From Paracoccaceae bacterium (GTDB taxonomy: Bacteria > Pseudomonadota > Alphaproteobacteria > Rhodobacterales > Rhodobacteraceae): a stretch of DNA of 51,649 nucleotides. Both the position numbers and the translations under genes were made by a program. Positions within the stretch are counted from its first letter, which is position 1. Every line of letters starts with the position of its first letter. Below are positions 8,902 through 17,355 of this stretch, piece after piece. Below the pieces are notes generated by a model, which was not told where the DNA came from, searched no databases, and saw only the letters and a program-made list of their open reading frames with translations. The stretch covers positions 1 through 51,649 of the forward strand of contig WOZM01000009.1 of the NCBI GenBank assembly GCA_011620265.1, given 5' to 3'.

Positions 8902-9156
8902 CCCGGATTCTCCTTGCCAGGTTGCTCCGGAAAACCCCCACTCTCCGGTCACATGAGTTAAACTATGAGTTGAATTGTTACGGATTCGTTAAGCATAATT
9001 CTCGCCCGCTCCGGAAACGTGGAAAAAGCGGCGGATTCATGCCAGGGCGCCGGGCGCTATTGGTGCAATTACGCCATTTCGCGGAATCCGGGCGCCTAAG
9101 CGATGGGAAACACGCGCAAAAAATCATCCGCAAGCGAACGACCTCGGGCCGCGGGG

Positions 9157-9178
9157 CGAATCGCGGCGCACCGATTCG
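9157..9178 (-). terminator. Weak hairpin downstream of xylA
   Basis: CGAATCG and CGATTCG form a 7-bp stem around an 8-nt loop just after the xylA stop on the minus strand. A T6 run follows only about 35 nt later, so this is a poor intrinsic terminator and may simply be a chance stem. Confidence 0.25.
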
Positions 9179-9181
9179 GGG

Positions 9182-10486
9182 TCAGACGGAGCGGTTCCAG
9201 AGGTTCTCCAGCCGCTCCTGCCGGCCCGAGCGCGGCTCGGGGTCGAGGCCGGAGGCCAGAACCCGGGCCGAGATCGACTCGAGCGTTCCCGACGCCAGCA
9301 TCGCGGCATTCGCCGGTTCGTCCCATCCCGCATAACGCTCCGCCCGCGCCTTTTCGAGCGAGCCGTCCACGATCAGCGCCGCCGCAGCCTTGAAGGCGCG
9401 CGCGCAGACATCCATCGCCCCGGCATGGGCGAGGATCAGGTCCTCCGGATCCAGCGACTGGCGGCGGAGCTTGGCGTCGAAATTGGTGCCGCCGGTGGTG
9501 AAGCCGCCGGCGCGGATCACCTCGTAATAGGCGCGCGCCATCTCCGGCACGTTGTCGGGGAACTGGTCGGTGTCCCAGCCCGACTGGTAGTCGTTGCGGT
9601 TCATGTCGATCGACCCGAAGAGCCCGAGCGAGGCGGCGAGCGCCAGTTCGTGTTCGAAGGAATGCCCGGCAAGGATCGCGTGGCCCTGCTCGATATTCAC
9701 CTTCACCTCGGATTCCAGCCCGAAGCGCCTGAGGAAGCCGTAGACCGTCGCGACATCGTAATCGTACTGGTGCTTCGATGGCTCCTGCGGCTTCGGCTCG
9801 ATCAGGATCGTGCCCTTGAAGCCGATCTTGTGCTTGTAGTCGACGACCATCCGGAGGAAGCGCCCGGCCTGCTCCGCCTCACGCCCGAGATCGGTGTTGA
9901 GCAGCGTCTCGTAGCCTTCGCGCCCGCCCCAGAGCACGTAGTTCTGCCCGCCAAGCTTGTGGGTCGCATCCATGCAGGCCTTCACCGTGGCCGCCGACCA
10001 GGCAAAAACGTCCGGGTCCGGATTGGTAGCCGCCCCGGCCATGAAGCGGCGATGCGAGAATAGGTTCGCGGTGCCCCAGAGGAGCCGGGTGCGATGGGTT
10101 TCCATCTTGGTGCCGAAATAATCGACGATCTCTTCGAAATTCCGGAGGCTTTCGGCGAAGCTCGCCCCTTCCGGCCGGATATCGGCGTCGTGGAAGCAGA
10201 AGAACGGCACGCCCAGAATGTCGAACATTTCGAACGCCACGTCGGCCTTCAGTTTCGCCAGCGCCATCGTGTCACCGAACCACGGCCGGTCGAAGGTCTG
10301 GCCGCCGAAGGGATCGCCGCCCGGCCAGGCGAAGCTGTGCCAGTAGGCGACGGCGAAGCGCAGGTGATCCTCCAGACGCTTGCCCATGACCATCTCGTCG
10401 GGATCGTAATGGCGGAAGGCGAAGTCGTTCGCGCTCTTCGGGCCTTCGTGGCGAAGCGGCGGAATGCCTTTGAAGAAGTCGGTCAT
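9182..10486 (-). CDS. xylA: Xylose isomerase
   Basis: It converts D-xylose to D-xylulose with two divalent metals. The 434-residue length is standard for class II enzymes. Visible motifs include [30 protein letters not shown] (active-site His/Asp region), [24 protein letters not shown] (metal-binding Glu) and [18 protein letters not shown]. The ATG at 10484-10486 was chosen because it starts [15 protein letters not shown] and overlaps the xylB TGA in ATGA form. The frame stays open far upstream only as antisense-like GC-rich readthrough inside xylB. It forms an operon with xylB. Confidence 0.97.
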   Translation of the reverse strand: MTDFFKGIPPLRHEGPKSANDFAFRHYDPDEMVMGKRLEDHLRFAVAYWHSFAWPGGDPFGGQTFDRPWFGDTMALAKLKADVAFEMFDILGVPFFCFHDADIRPEGASFAESLRNFEEIVDYFGTKMETHRTRLLWGTANLFSHRRFMAGAATNPDPDVFAWSAATVKACMDATHKLGGQNYVLWGGREGYETLLNTDLGREAEQAGRFLRMVVDYKHKIGFKGTILIEPKPQEPSKHQYDYDVATVYGFLRRFGLESEVKVNIEQGHAILAGHSFEHELALAASLGLFGSIDMNRNDYQSGWDTDQFPDNVPEMARAYYEVIRAGGFTTGGTNFDAKLRRQSLDPEDLILAHAGAMDVCARAFKAAAALIVDGSLEKARAERYAGWDEPANAAMLASGTLESISARVLASGLDPEPRSGRQERLENLWNRSV

Positions 10487-11919
10487 GTCAGTCCCCTGAT
10501 GGCGATTTGGGCGGCGCGGAAGCGGGCATGGCCTTCGTCGAAGGCAGCCGCCAGCGCCGGATCCGGGGGGAAGGTGCGCTCGGTGGCCGGCGGCGTCGCG
10601 ATCTCGGCCCCCGCGCCGGTCGCGGCCATGAGGCCGAGCCGCGCGGCCCCGAAGGCGCCGCCGTAATCGCCGGCAACCGGAACCGCGACAGGCGTGCCGA
10701 GCGCCGTGGCGATGGCCGAGAGCCAGTAGGCCGATTTCGATCCGCCGCCGACGGCGAGCAGCCGGTCGATCCGGGTGCCGGTCGCGGCCAGCGCATCGCG
10801 ACAGTCGCGGATCGCGAAGGCAACCCCTTCGAGGACGGCACGGGTCGCCGCCTGCCGGTCGGTCGCATGTTCGAGGCCAATGAACGCGCCGCGGATCGCG
10901 GCGTCGTTCAAAGGCGTGCGTTCGCCGCCGAGATAGGGCAGGAAGCGGGTCTTGCCGGGCGCGCGAAGCGGGCCGAGCCCGTCGGTCAGCGCCTGGGCAC
11001 CAGTCCCGGCAATGCCGGCGAACCAGTTGAGCGCGTCGGTTGCCGCAAGGATCACCCCCATCTGGTGCCATTTGCCGGGCAGGGCGTGGCAGAAGGTGTG
11101 AACGGCCGTCGCGGGGTCGGGCTGGTAGCCGTCATTTGCCGCAAAAAGCACGCCCGACGTGCCGAGCGAGACGAAGGCCTGACCGGCGGAGACGACGCCG
11201 ACGCCGATCCCCGCCGCCGCGTTGTCGCCGGCACCACCGGCCACCACCGCCGTCGCGGGGATGCCGAAGCGACCGGCGATCTCGGGCCGGATCTGGCCCG
11301 ACACGTCGGAGCCTTCGACGAGCCGTGGCATCGCATCCACGCCGAGGCCGGTCGCTGCCAGCAGCTCCTCCGACCAGGCGCGGCGCCCGGTATCGAGCCA
11401 GCTTGTTCCCGCCGCATCCGACATCTCGGCCACATGCGCGCCGGTCAGCCAGAGCCGCAGGTAGTCCTTCGGCAGAAGCACCCGCGCCACGCGGGCGAAG
11501 ACCCCCGGCTCGTGCCGCTTCAGCCAGACGAGTTTCGGCGCGGTGAAGCCCGGGAAGACGATGTTGCCGGTGATCGCGCGGAAACGCGGATCGGCATCAA
11601 GCTCCGCCGCCTCGCGATGCGAGCGCGTGTCGTTCCAGAGGATGCAGGGGCGGAGAACGTTGTCGGCCCGGTCGAGAAGTGTCGCCCCGTGCATCTGCCC
11701 CGAAAGACCGATGCCCCGGATCGCCGTCCGCGCCACGGCGGGCAGCGTGCCGATCACCGCCTCGGCCGCCGCGATCCAGTCGGCCGGCGATTGCTCCGAC
11801 CATCCGTCCTGTGGCCGCGACACCGACAGGGGCGCCGTCGCCTCGGCCACGACCCGCTGGTCGTCGTCGATCAGGACACCCTTGAGCCCGGACGTGCCGA
11901 GGTCGAGTCCGAGATACAT
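10483..11919 (-). CDS. xylB: Xylulokinase
   Basis: It phosphorylates D-xylulose to xylulose-5-phosphate, feeding the pentose phosphate pathway. The 478-residue FGGY-family kinase starts with [16 protein letters not shown] (phosphate-binding loop, residues 3-18). It has the GLSGQMHG block near residue 73, ILWND near residue 93, and the C-terminal [18 protein letters not shown] signature region near residue 391. It lies directly upstream of xylA with a 4-nt overlap. The divergent ROK regulator at 12295 is the likely controller. Confidence 0.96.
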   Translation of the reverse strand: MYLGLDLGTSGLKGVLIDDDQRVVAEATAPLSVSRPQDGWSEQSPADWIAAAEAVIGTLPAVARTAIRGIGLSGQMHGATLLDRADNVLRPCILWNDTRSHREAAELDADPRFRAITGNIVFPGFTAPKLVWLKRHEPGVFARVARVLLPKDYLRLWLTGAHVAEMSDAAGTSWLDTGRRAWSEELLAATGLGVDAMPRLVEGSDVSGQIRPEIAGRFGIPATAVVAGGAGDNAAAGIGVGVVSAGQAFVSLGTSGVLFAANDGYQPDPATAVHTFCHALPGKWHQMGVILAATDALNWFAGIAGTGAQALTDGLGPLRAPGKTRFLPYLGGERTPLNDAAIRGAFIGLEHATDRQAATRAVLEGVAFAIRDCRDALAATGTRIDRLLAVGGGSKSAYWLSAIATALGTPVAVPVAGDYGGAFGAARLGLMAATGAGAEIATPPATERTFPPDPALAAAFDEGHARFRAAQIAIRGLT

Positions 11920-11920
11920 G

Positions 11921-12085
11921 TCAGGCGCCCTTTACCGGCATCTTGCCGAGCGTGTCGCTCACGATGTGCGTCCCGACAGGCTGGCCGTTACCAGTCACGC
12001 TCGCCCGGTCGCAGGACTTCAACACGTTTTGGGTGCCCTGCGCGGCGGTCGATACAAGGCCGGCGGCCGGGACGGACGTGTTCAT
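11921..12085 (-). CDS. Hypothetical 54-residue protein upstream of xylB
   Basis: A small open frame starts at ATG 12083-12085 with GAGGAG 3-4 nt upstream, and ends with TGA at 11921-11923, one nucleotide before the xylB ATG. The product begins MNTSVPAAGLVSTAAQGTQN, contains one Cys, and has no membrane segment or motif that I recognise. The tight junction with xylB suggests it could be translated as the operon's first cistron. It could instead be a remnant of a lost gene, for example a xylose transporter component, or a non-coding leader. Confidence 0.3.
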   Translation of the reverse strand: MNTSVPAAGLVSTAAQGTQNVLKSCDRASVTGNGQPVGTHIVSDTLGKMPVKGA

Positions 12086-12160
12086 GTGCTCCTCGCGCCA
12101 GAAGGGCTTCTGAGCCCGGGTCGGCGGGTTTGCCGAACTCCTGCAAGGCTGCCGCGAATA

Positions 12161-12177
12161 AATTTGCTTGTCAAATT
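12161..12177. promoter_or_regulatory. Candidate ROK/XylR operator upstream of xylBA
   Basis: AATTTGCTTGTCAAATT is a 17-bp inverted repeat with perfect 6-bp arms (AATTTG/CAAATT) in an AT-rich island. It lies 76 bp upstream of the small ORF and about 118 bp upstream of the divergent regulator start. On the minus strand it contains TTGACA, so it may overlap a -35 element of the xyl operon. The TTTG...CAAA form resembles operators reported for ROK-family xylose repressors. The assignment is by inference. Confidence 0.55.
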
Positions 12178-12294
12178 AAAATAGCCGGACCAGACTGAGA
12201 GCGCGCAAGAAACTTACGTTTGAGGGTGCGTCATGAGGCATCATCGTACGATTTTGTGCGGTCCTGCGGCACTATTTGTTAGGTTGTCTAAATA

Positions 12295-13581
12295 ATGAAT
12301 GATCGGGGGCGCGGCGGCACACAGTGGATGGGGTCGGCGTCGCGCGGCTGCGGGCCGCTGATTCCATCCCCGTCCGAAGCGTCGCGACCGCTCCGCCGGC
12401 AGATCTTCGAGCGTGTGCGGGCGGCAGGGCTGATGCCGCGCGTCCATGTCGCGAAGGAACTGGGCGTCAGCCCCGCCTCGGTCACGACCCTCACGTCCGA
12501 ACTCATCGAGATGGGGCTTCTGGTCGAGGTCCCCGCCCGGCGCGACATCGCCGATACCGGGCGCGGCCGGCCGGCGGTGGCGCTCGGGGTCAAGGCAGAT
12601 GCGCGGCTGGTCGCGGGGATCAAGCTTTCGGACCGCGAACATACGGCAGTGATCGTCGACTTCGCCGGCAATCTCGTCGCCGACGAGGCGATCCCGCGCG
12701 CTCCGGGCGCGATGGATCTGTCGGGGCTGGTCGAGGCGACCGATGCGCTCGTCGCCCGCGTCGGCGCCCGCGCCGGGATCGCCGTCGGGCAGCTCGGCGC
12801 CATCGGCCTCGGCGTGCCCGGCTTCGTCGATTCCGACAGCGGCATCGTCCACTGGTCGCCGGTCCTCTCGTCCCGCCACGTGCCGCTGGCCGCCGCCGCG
12901 ACCGAACGGCTCGGCGTTCCGGTCCATATCGACAACGACGCCAACCTCGTCACGCTGGCCGAACTGTGGTTCGGCGCCGGGCGCGGCCTGTCGGACTTCG
13001 CCGTCGTCACGATCGAGCATGGCGTCGGCATGGGGTTCGTCCTCAACCACCGCATCTATCGTGGTGCCCAGGGTTTGGGGATGGAGCTTGGCCATACCAA
13101 GGTGCAGCTCGACGGCGCGCTCTGCCGCTGCGGCCAGCGCGGCTGCCTCGAAGCCTATGTCGCCGACTACGCGCTGGTGCGCGAGGCGACGACGGCACTC
13201 AACTGGACTGGCCGCGAGACGCAGTCGGTCAACATCCTTCTGGAGAGCCTCTTCGACCACGCCAAGGCCGGCAATTCCGCCGCGCGGTCGATCTTTCACC
13301 GCGCCGGGCGCTACCTCGCGCTCGGCCTCGCCAACGTCGTCAATCTGTTCGATCCGGGGCTGATCATCCTGTCGGGCGAACGCATGCGCTATGATTACCT
13401 CTATGCCAACGAGACGCTGGACGAGATCAAGGCGCTGGCGCTGAATACCGGCCGTCCGCTGCCGAAGATCGAGATCCATGCCTGGGGCGACCTCCTCTGG
13501 GCGCATGGCGCCGCGGCGTTGGCACTGTCGGAGGTGACAGAGGGCCTGCTGAGCCCGGCGCGGGAAATGGCGGCGCAATGA
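12295..13581 (+). CDS. ROK-family transcriptional regulator (XylR-like)
   Basis: This is a 428-residue regulator. The N-terminal winged helix-turn-helix (about residues 25-90) is followed by a ROK sugar-kinase-like domain. It contains the ROK signature (GLGVPGFVDSDSGIV; HIDNDANLVTLAELWFGAGR) and the zinc-binding cluster CRCGQRGCLEAY near residues 278-289. Being divergent from xylBA it probably represses them, with xylose or a derivative as inducer. It ends in an ATGA overlap with the FG-GAP protein gene, an unexpected partner for a sugar regulator. Confidence 0.88.
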   Translation: MNDRGRGGTQWMGSASRGCGPLIPSPSEASRPLRRQIFERVRAAGLMPRVHVAKELGVSPASVTTLTSELIEMGLLVEVPARRDIADTGRGRPAVALGVKADARLVAGIKLSDREHTAVIVDFAGNLVADEAIPRAPGAMDLSGLVEATDALVARVGARAGIAVGQLGAIGLGVPGFVDSDSGIVHWSPVLSSRHVPLAAAATERLGVPVHIDNDANLVTLAELWFGAGRGLSDFAVVTIEHGVGMGFVLNHRIYRGAQGLGMELGHTKVQLDGALCRCGQRGCLEAYVADYALVREATTALNWTGRETQSVNILLESLFDHAKAGNSAARSIFHRAGRYLALGLANVVNLFDPGLIILSGERMRYDYLYANETLDEIKALALNTGRPLPKIEIHAWGDLLWAHGAAALALSEVTEGLLSPAREMAAQ

Positions 13582-15101
13582 CCCGGGTGCTTGCAGTTCT
13601 GATCCTACTGGCGAATCCGGCCGGTGCTGAGCCAGTTTTCAGCGACCGCTCGACCGGCCTTCCGGCCCCGCACATTTATGGCGGCGGCTGGGAACATTTC
13701 GTCGGCGGCGGTGTCGCGGTCCTCGACTGCAACGGCGACGGGCGGCCAGATCTCTTTGCCGCAGGCGGTGAGAACCCCGCGCGGCTCTTCGTCAACGCGA
13801 CCGAGGCCCCGGGGGTGCCGGTCCGGTTCGAGGCCGGCGCGCTGCCCGGCCTCAGCCATGTCACCGGGGCCTACCCGCTCGATGTCGACGGCGACGGCGT
13901 GCTCGACCTCGCGGTGCTCCGGGTCGGGCCGGACCGGCTTCTGCGCGGCGGGCCGGACTGCACGTTCACCGACGCCTCCGACGCGTGGGGCTTTCATCCG
14001 CGCGACGCCTGGAGCACCGCGTTCTCGGCGACCTGGGAGGAAGGGCAGGCCCTGCCGACGCTGGCCTTCGGCCACTATGTCGACCGCGCCGACCCCGAAG
14101 GCCCGTTCGAGGCCTGCGACACCTCCGACCTCTACCGCCCGGCCGGCCGCCGCTACGGCGCGCCGGAGGTGATCGCCCCCGGCTTCTGCGCCCTCTCGAT
14201 GCTAATCACCGACTGGCGGCGCGCGGACGAGCCGGAGCTGCGCATCTCGAACGACCGGCACTACTACATCCGCGGCGGCTATGAGCAGATGTTCCGGCTG
14301 AACCCCCTTAGCGAGCGGACCGGGGACTGGCCGCATGTCTCGCTCTGGGGGATGGGGATCGCCAGTCAGGACATCACCGGCGACGGGCTGCCGGAGGTGA
14401 TGATGACCTCGATGGGCGATCAGCTCTTGCAGTTCAACACCGGCACCGGCTTCGTCAACGCGCCCTTCGCCATCGGCACCTATGCCCAGCGACCGCATGT
14501 CGGCGATGACGGGCGGCCCTCGACCGGCTGGCACGCGGAGTTTGGCGATATCGACAATGACGGGCGCGACGACCTCTTCATCGCCAAGGGCAATGTCGAC
14601 CAGATGCCGTCTAACGCGATCCACGATCCGAACAACCTTCTGATGCAGCAGCCGGACGGGACATTCGTCGAAAAGGCCGCGATCGCCGGGATTGCCACGA
14701 CCGAAAGGTCGCGCGGTGCGGCGCTGGCCGATCTCGACGGTGACGGGCGGCTCGATATCGTGGTCGTCAACCGGCGGGCGCCGATGGAGGTCTGGCAGAA
14801 CGAGACGCCGGAAACCGGGCATTGGGCCGGAATAGAGCCGCATATGGGCGGCAACACCGCCGCTGTCGGGGCCTGGGTCGAGCTTCGCGCGGGCGGCAAG
14901 GTCACGGCGCGCGAGGTGACGGTCGGCGGCGGTCATGCCGGCGGTCGGGCGGGACCGCTGCATTTCGGCCTTGGCGCCGCGACCGGGGCGGACCTGCGGG
15001 TGATCTGGCCCGACGGCACCGCATCGGACTGGACACCGGTGCCAGCCGACCGCGTGACGAGGGTAGGCCGCGACGGTGCCGCGCTGACGCTCGGCCGCTA
15101 G
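13578..15101 (+). CDS. Secreted FG-GAP/VCBS repeat protein with ASPIC/UnbV domain (CRTAC1-like)
   Basis: This 507-residue exported protein has a short signal peptide (about residues 1-17, ending AGA). A predicted beta-propeller of FG-GAP/VCBS repeats follows. Calcium-binding-like loops are visible: DCNGDGRPDLF, DVDGDGVLDLA, DITGDGLPEVM, DIDNDGRDDLF and DLDGDGRLDIV. The C-terminal 90 residues match the ASPIC/UnbV type (WVELRAGGK...VTVGGGHAGG...FGLGAATGADLRVIWPDGT). Its biochemical function is unknown to me. Its start overlaps the ROK gene by 4 nt, and its TAG stop shares the tetranucleotide CTAG with the stop of the convergent di-haem peroxidase. Confidence 0.85.
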   Translation: MTRVLAVLILLANPAGAEPVFSDRSTGLPAPHIYGGGWEHFVGGGVAVLDCNGDGRPDLFAAGGENPARLFVNATEAPGVPVRFEAGALPGLSHVTGAYPLDVDGDGVLDLAVLRVGPDRLLRGGPDCTFTDASDAWGFHPRDAWSTAFSATWEEGQALPTLAFGHYVDRADPEGPFEACDTSDLYRPAGRRYGAPEVIAPGFCALSMLITDWRRADEPELRISNDRHYYIRGGYEQMFRLNPLSERTGDWPHVSLWGMGIASQDITGDGLPEVMMTSMGDQLLQFNTGTGFVNAPFAIGTYAQRPHVGDDGRPSTGWHAEFGDIDNDGRDDLFIAKGNVDQMPSNAIHDPNNLLMQQPDGTFVEKAAIAGIATTERSRGAALADLDGDGRLDIVVVNRRAPMEVWQNETPETGHWAGIEPHMGGNTAAVGAWVELRAGGKVTAREVTVGGGHAGGRAGPLHFGLGAATGADLRVIWPDGTASDWTPVPADRVTRVGRDGAALTLGR

Positions 15102-16408
15102 CGATCGACCGGCAGGCCGCTCGGCACGCTGTCGGGCACGCCGAACCGGCCGTTGATGGCCTCCTGATCGCGCAGGGTTTCGAGGAAGGCGATGATCGCC
15201 GCGATCGCGGTGTCGTCCAGCGCCTTGCCTGCAACCGCCGCCGCGTCGATGGCCGCGACCTCTTCCGGCGCGTCGAGGATCGCCCAGTCGGACTTCGCCA
15301 GCGCGATCTCGGGCAGGACGGCGAGCGCACGGTCGTAGCCGCCGAGCCCCGCCGAGGGGTCGGCGTGATGATCAAGGAACGCGGGCAGATCCGACCAGGC
15401 GCCGCTATGCCCCCAGGGCCCGGTCGCGGTAACATTGCGCAGCGACGGTGTGCGGAAGGCGAAGGCGTCCGCCTCCCGGTTCGTGACCCGCATCCGGCCG
15501 ACATCGCGGGAATGGCTTTCGAACCGCTCGGCCTTGCCGGGGCCGATCTGCGGTTCGCCCATCGCGTGGAACCCCTGATCGGTCTGGAACTTGCCGGAAT
15601 GGCAGGCGGCGCAGCCGGCCTCGCCGTAGAAGAGGGACATGCCCGTCGCCGCCGCGGGCGGCAGCGACGGCCCGCCGCGCAGCATCGCGTCGAAGGCAGA
15701 ATTGTCGGCGCGCCACTCGAAAGAGATGAAGGCGGCGATGGCGTTGGAGAGGTCGGTGAAGGCCACGGGCCGGCCGGCGGCGATCTCGGGGTAGGCGGCG
15801 TCGAAGAGCGCCGTGTAGGCAGGGATCGCAGCCACCCGGTCCGCAAGGATGTTCCACGCGCCGCCGGGACCGGTGATGAGCCCCTCGCGGACCGCCGTCG
15901 AGACGTCGTTCTCCTGATAATGCCCGGCCATTTCGTCCGGCGAGAGCACCGGGAACATGGTCTGGGCCGAGAGGACCGAGGCGAAGCCCATCACCATGTC
16001 GTCCTCAAGCGGCGTCCTGAGACCGGAGGGCCGAGCGGGATCGGCCTCGATCCGGCCGTCATGGAACATCACGGTGAACTCGCGCGCCCCGAGATTGAAG
16101 AGCGCCGGCGCGTTCCGCGGGACGCGCTGCTCGGGCAGGTTCGCGGGATCCGGCTTCCGCTCCGGCCCGAGGCCGATCCCGCCTTCGCCGAGGCCGAGCG
16201 ACAGCCCGTCGGAGGTGGCGAAGCGCGGATGGTGGCAGGTGGCGCAGGAAATGTTGCGGTTGCCCGACAGGATCGGGTCGTAGAAGAGAAGCTGGCCAAG
16301 CCGCGCCTCGGCTTCCGACACCGGCGCGTAGTCCGCATCCGTCACCGGCGCGGGCACCTCCGCCCCGGCGACCCCGGCGATCAGCACGAAAACGGGTGCA
16401 AGGCGCAA
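15098..16408 (-). CDS. Di-haem cytochrome c peroxidase/MauG-family protein
   Basis: This is a periplasmic protein of 436 residues with a signal peptide (residues 1-16, ending AGA). It has two c-type haem sites: CATCH in NISCATCHHPRF near residue 57 and CAACH in GCAACHSGKF near residue 260. The LRNVTATGPWGHSGAW block near residue 324 is typical of this family. Members either reduce H2O2 with cytochrome c electrons or, like MauG and MbnH, oxidise residues of a partner protein. At 436 residues it is longer than classic peroxidases (about 330). It is convergent with the FG-GAP protein gene and overlaps it by 4 nt. Confidence 0.88.
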   Translation of the reverse strand: MRLAPVFVLIAGVAGAEVPAPVTDADYAPVSEAEARLGQLLFYDPILSGNRNISCATCHHPRFATSDGLSLGLGEGGIGLGPERKPDPANLPEQRVPRNAPALFNLGAREFTVMFHDGRIEADPARPSGLRTPLEDDMVMGFASVLSAQTMFPVLSPDEMAGHYQENDVSTAVREGLITGPGGAWNILADRVAAIPAYTALFDAAYPEIAAGRPVAFTDLSNAIAAFISFEWRADNSAFDAMLRGGPSLPPAAATGMSLFYGEAGCAACHSGKFQTDQGFHAMGEPQIGPGKAERFESHSRDVGRMRVTNREADAFAFRTPSLRNVTATGPWGHSGAWSDLPAFLDHHADPSAGLGGYDRALAVLPEIALAKSDWAILDAPEEVAAIDAAAVAGKALDDTAIAAIIAFLETLRDQEAINGRFGVPDSVPSGLPVDR

Positions 16409-16500
16409 GACGAATCCTCCCAGTCCGGTTGATAGCCCCGGCCGGGCGGCAAGGCCACAATCGGATTGCGGCCGGGGAGCGGTCGGGCGAACATGGACGA

Positions 16501-17355
16501 ATGAACCGGAGACCGGATGCCGTGATCAATCCCGCCTACCTCTTGCGGCTCGCCTCTGCGGTCTGGAACGCGATGGACGAACGCAACCTGGGTCTGATCG
16601 CCGCCGGCGTCGCCTTCTACACCATGTTCGCGATCTTTCCGGGCATGGCGGCGACCATCGCGATCTGGGGGTTCTTTGCCGATCCGGTGGTGATGCGTGA
16701 ATACCTCGACCAGATCCACGGGCTGATCCCGGATGCCGCCTTCGGGGTGATCGAGGCGCAGTTGACGACGCTTCTCGCCACGACTTCGAGCACACTCGGC
16801 TGGACCACCGTGCTGTCGTTCGCCGTCGCGCTCTATTCTGTCCATAATGCCGTCGCGGCGCTGGTGACCGGACTCAACGCGATCCACGCGCGGCGGCACC
16901 GGCCGGGGCTGATGCGGATCGTCGCGTCGATCCTTCTCACGACGATGCTGATCGTGCTGGTCCTGGCGGCGCTGGTCGTCGTGGTGATCGTGCCGATCGT
17001 TCTCAATGTCGTCACGCTCGGCCCGGCGGAGGATTTCATCCTGCGCTATCTGCCCTGGATGGTGATGTTCGTCGTCCTGATGATCTTGCTCGGGATGTTC
17101 TACCGCTGGGGACCGAATATGGAGGACGGGCGCCATTCCTGGCTGACGCCCGGGGCGTTCCTCGCGGCCTTCCTTTGGGCTGTCGCTTCGATGACGTTTT
17201 CCGCCTACCTCGCGAATTTTGGCAGCTACAACCGCATCTACGGCTCCATCGGCGCGGTGATCGCGCTGCTGATGTGGCTTTATATCTCGGCCTATATCCT
17301 GCTTCTGGGTGCGGTCGTGAATGCCGAGCGCAGCCGGCTGGCGCGCGCTCAGTAG
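16501..17355 (+). CDS. YihY/virulence factor BrkB family membrane protein
   Basis: This is a 284-residue inner-membrane protein with about six hydrophobic segments. It has the family's N-terminal GLIAAGVAFYTMFAIFPG block and the WGPN...HSWLTPGAFLAAFLW motif, followed by the C-terminal YGSIGAVIALLMWLYISAYILLLGAVVNAE block. The family was once called ribonuclease BN, an assignment since withdrawn; its role is unsettled. The ATG at 16501 was chosen because it precedes the conserved part; 35 further codons are open upstream but look non-coding. It overlaps the tamB end by 7 nt in convergent orientation. Confidence 0.88.
   Translation: MNRRPDAVINPAYLLRLASAVWNAMDERNLGLIAAGVAFYTMFAIFPGMAATIAIWGFFADPVVMREYLDQIHGLIPDAAFGVIEAQLTTLLATTSSTLGWTTVLSFAVALYSVHNAVAALVTGLNAIHARRHRPGLMRIVASILLTTMLIVLVLAALVVVVIVPIVLNVVTLGPAEDFILRYLPWMVMFVVLMILLGMFYRWGPNMEDGRHSWLTPGAFLAAFLWAVASMTFSAYLANFGSYNRIYGSIGAVIALLMWLYISAYILLLGAVVNAERSRLARAQ

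Noticed and set aside
8902-9181. Coding gene in the gap upstream of the sugar transferase
   Set aside because: No frame showed a plausible start, Shine-Dalgarno or family motif; it is probably promoter sequence.
10507-12198. Plus-strand open frame opposite xylB
   Set aside because: Antisense shadow of xylB with no recognisable motif.
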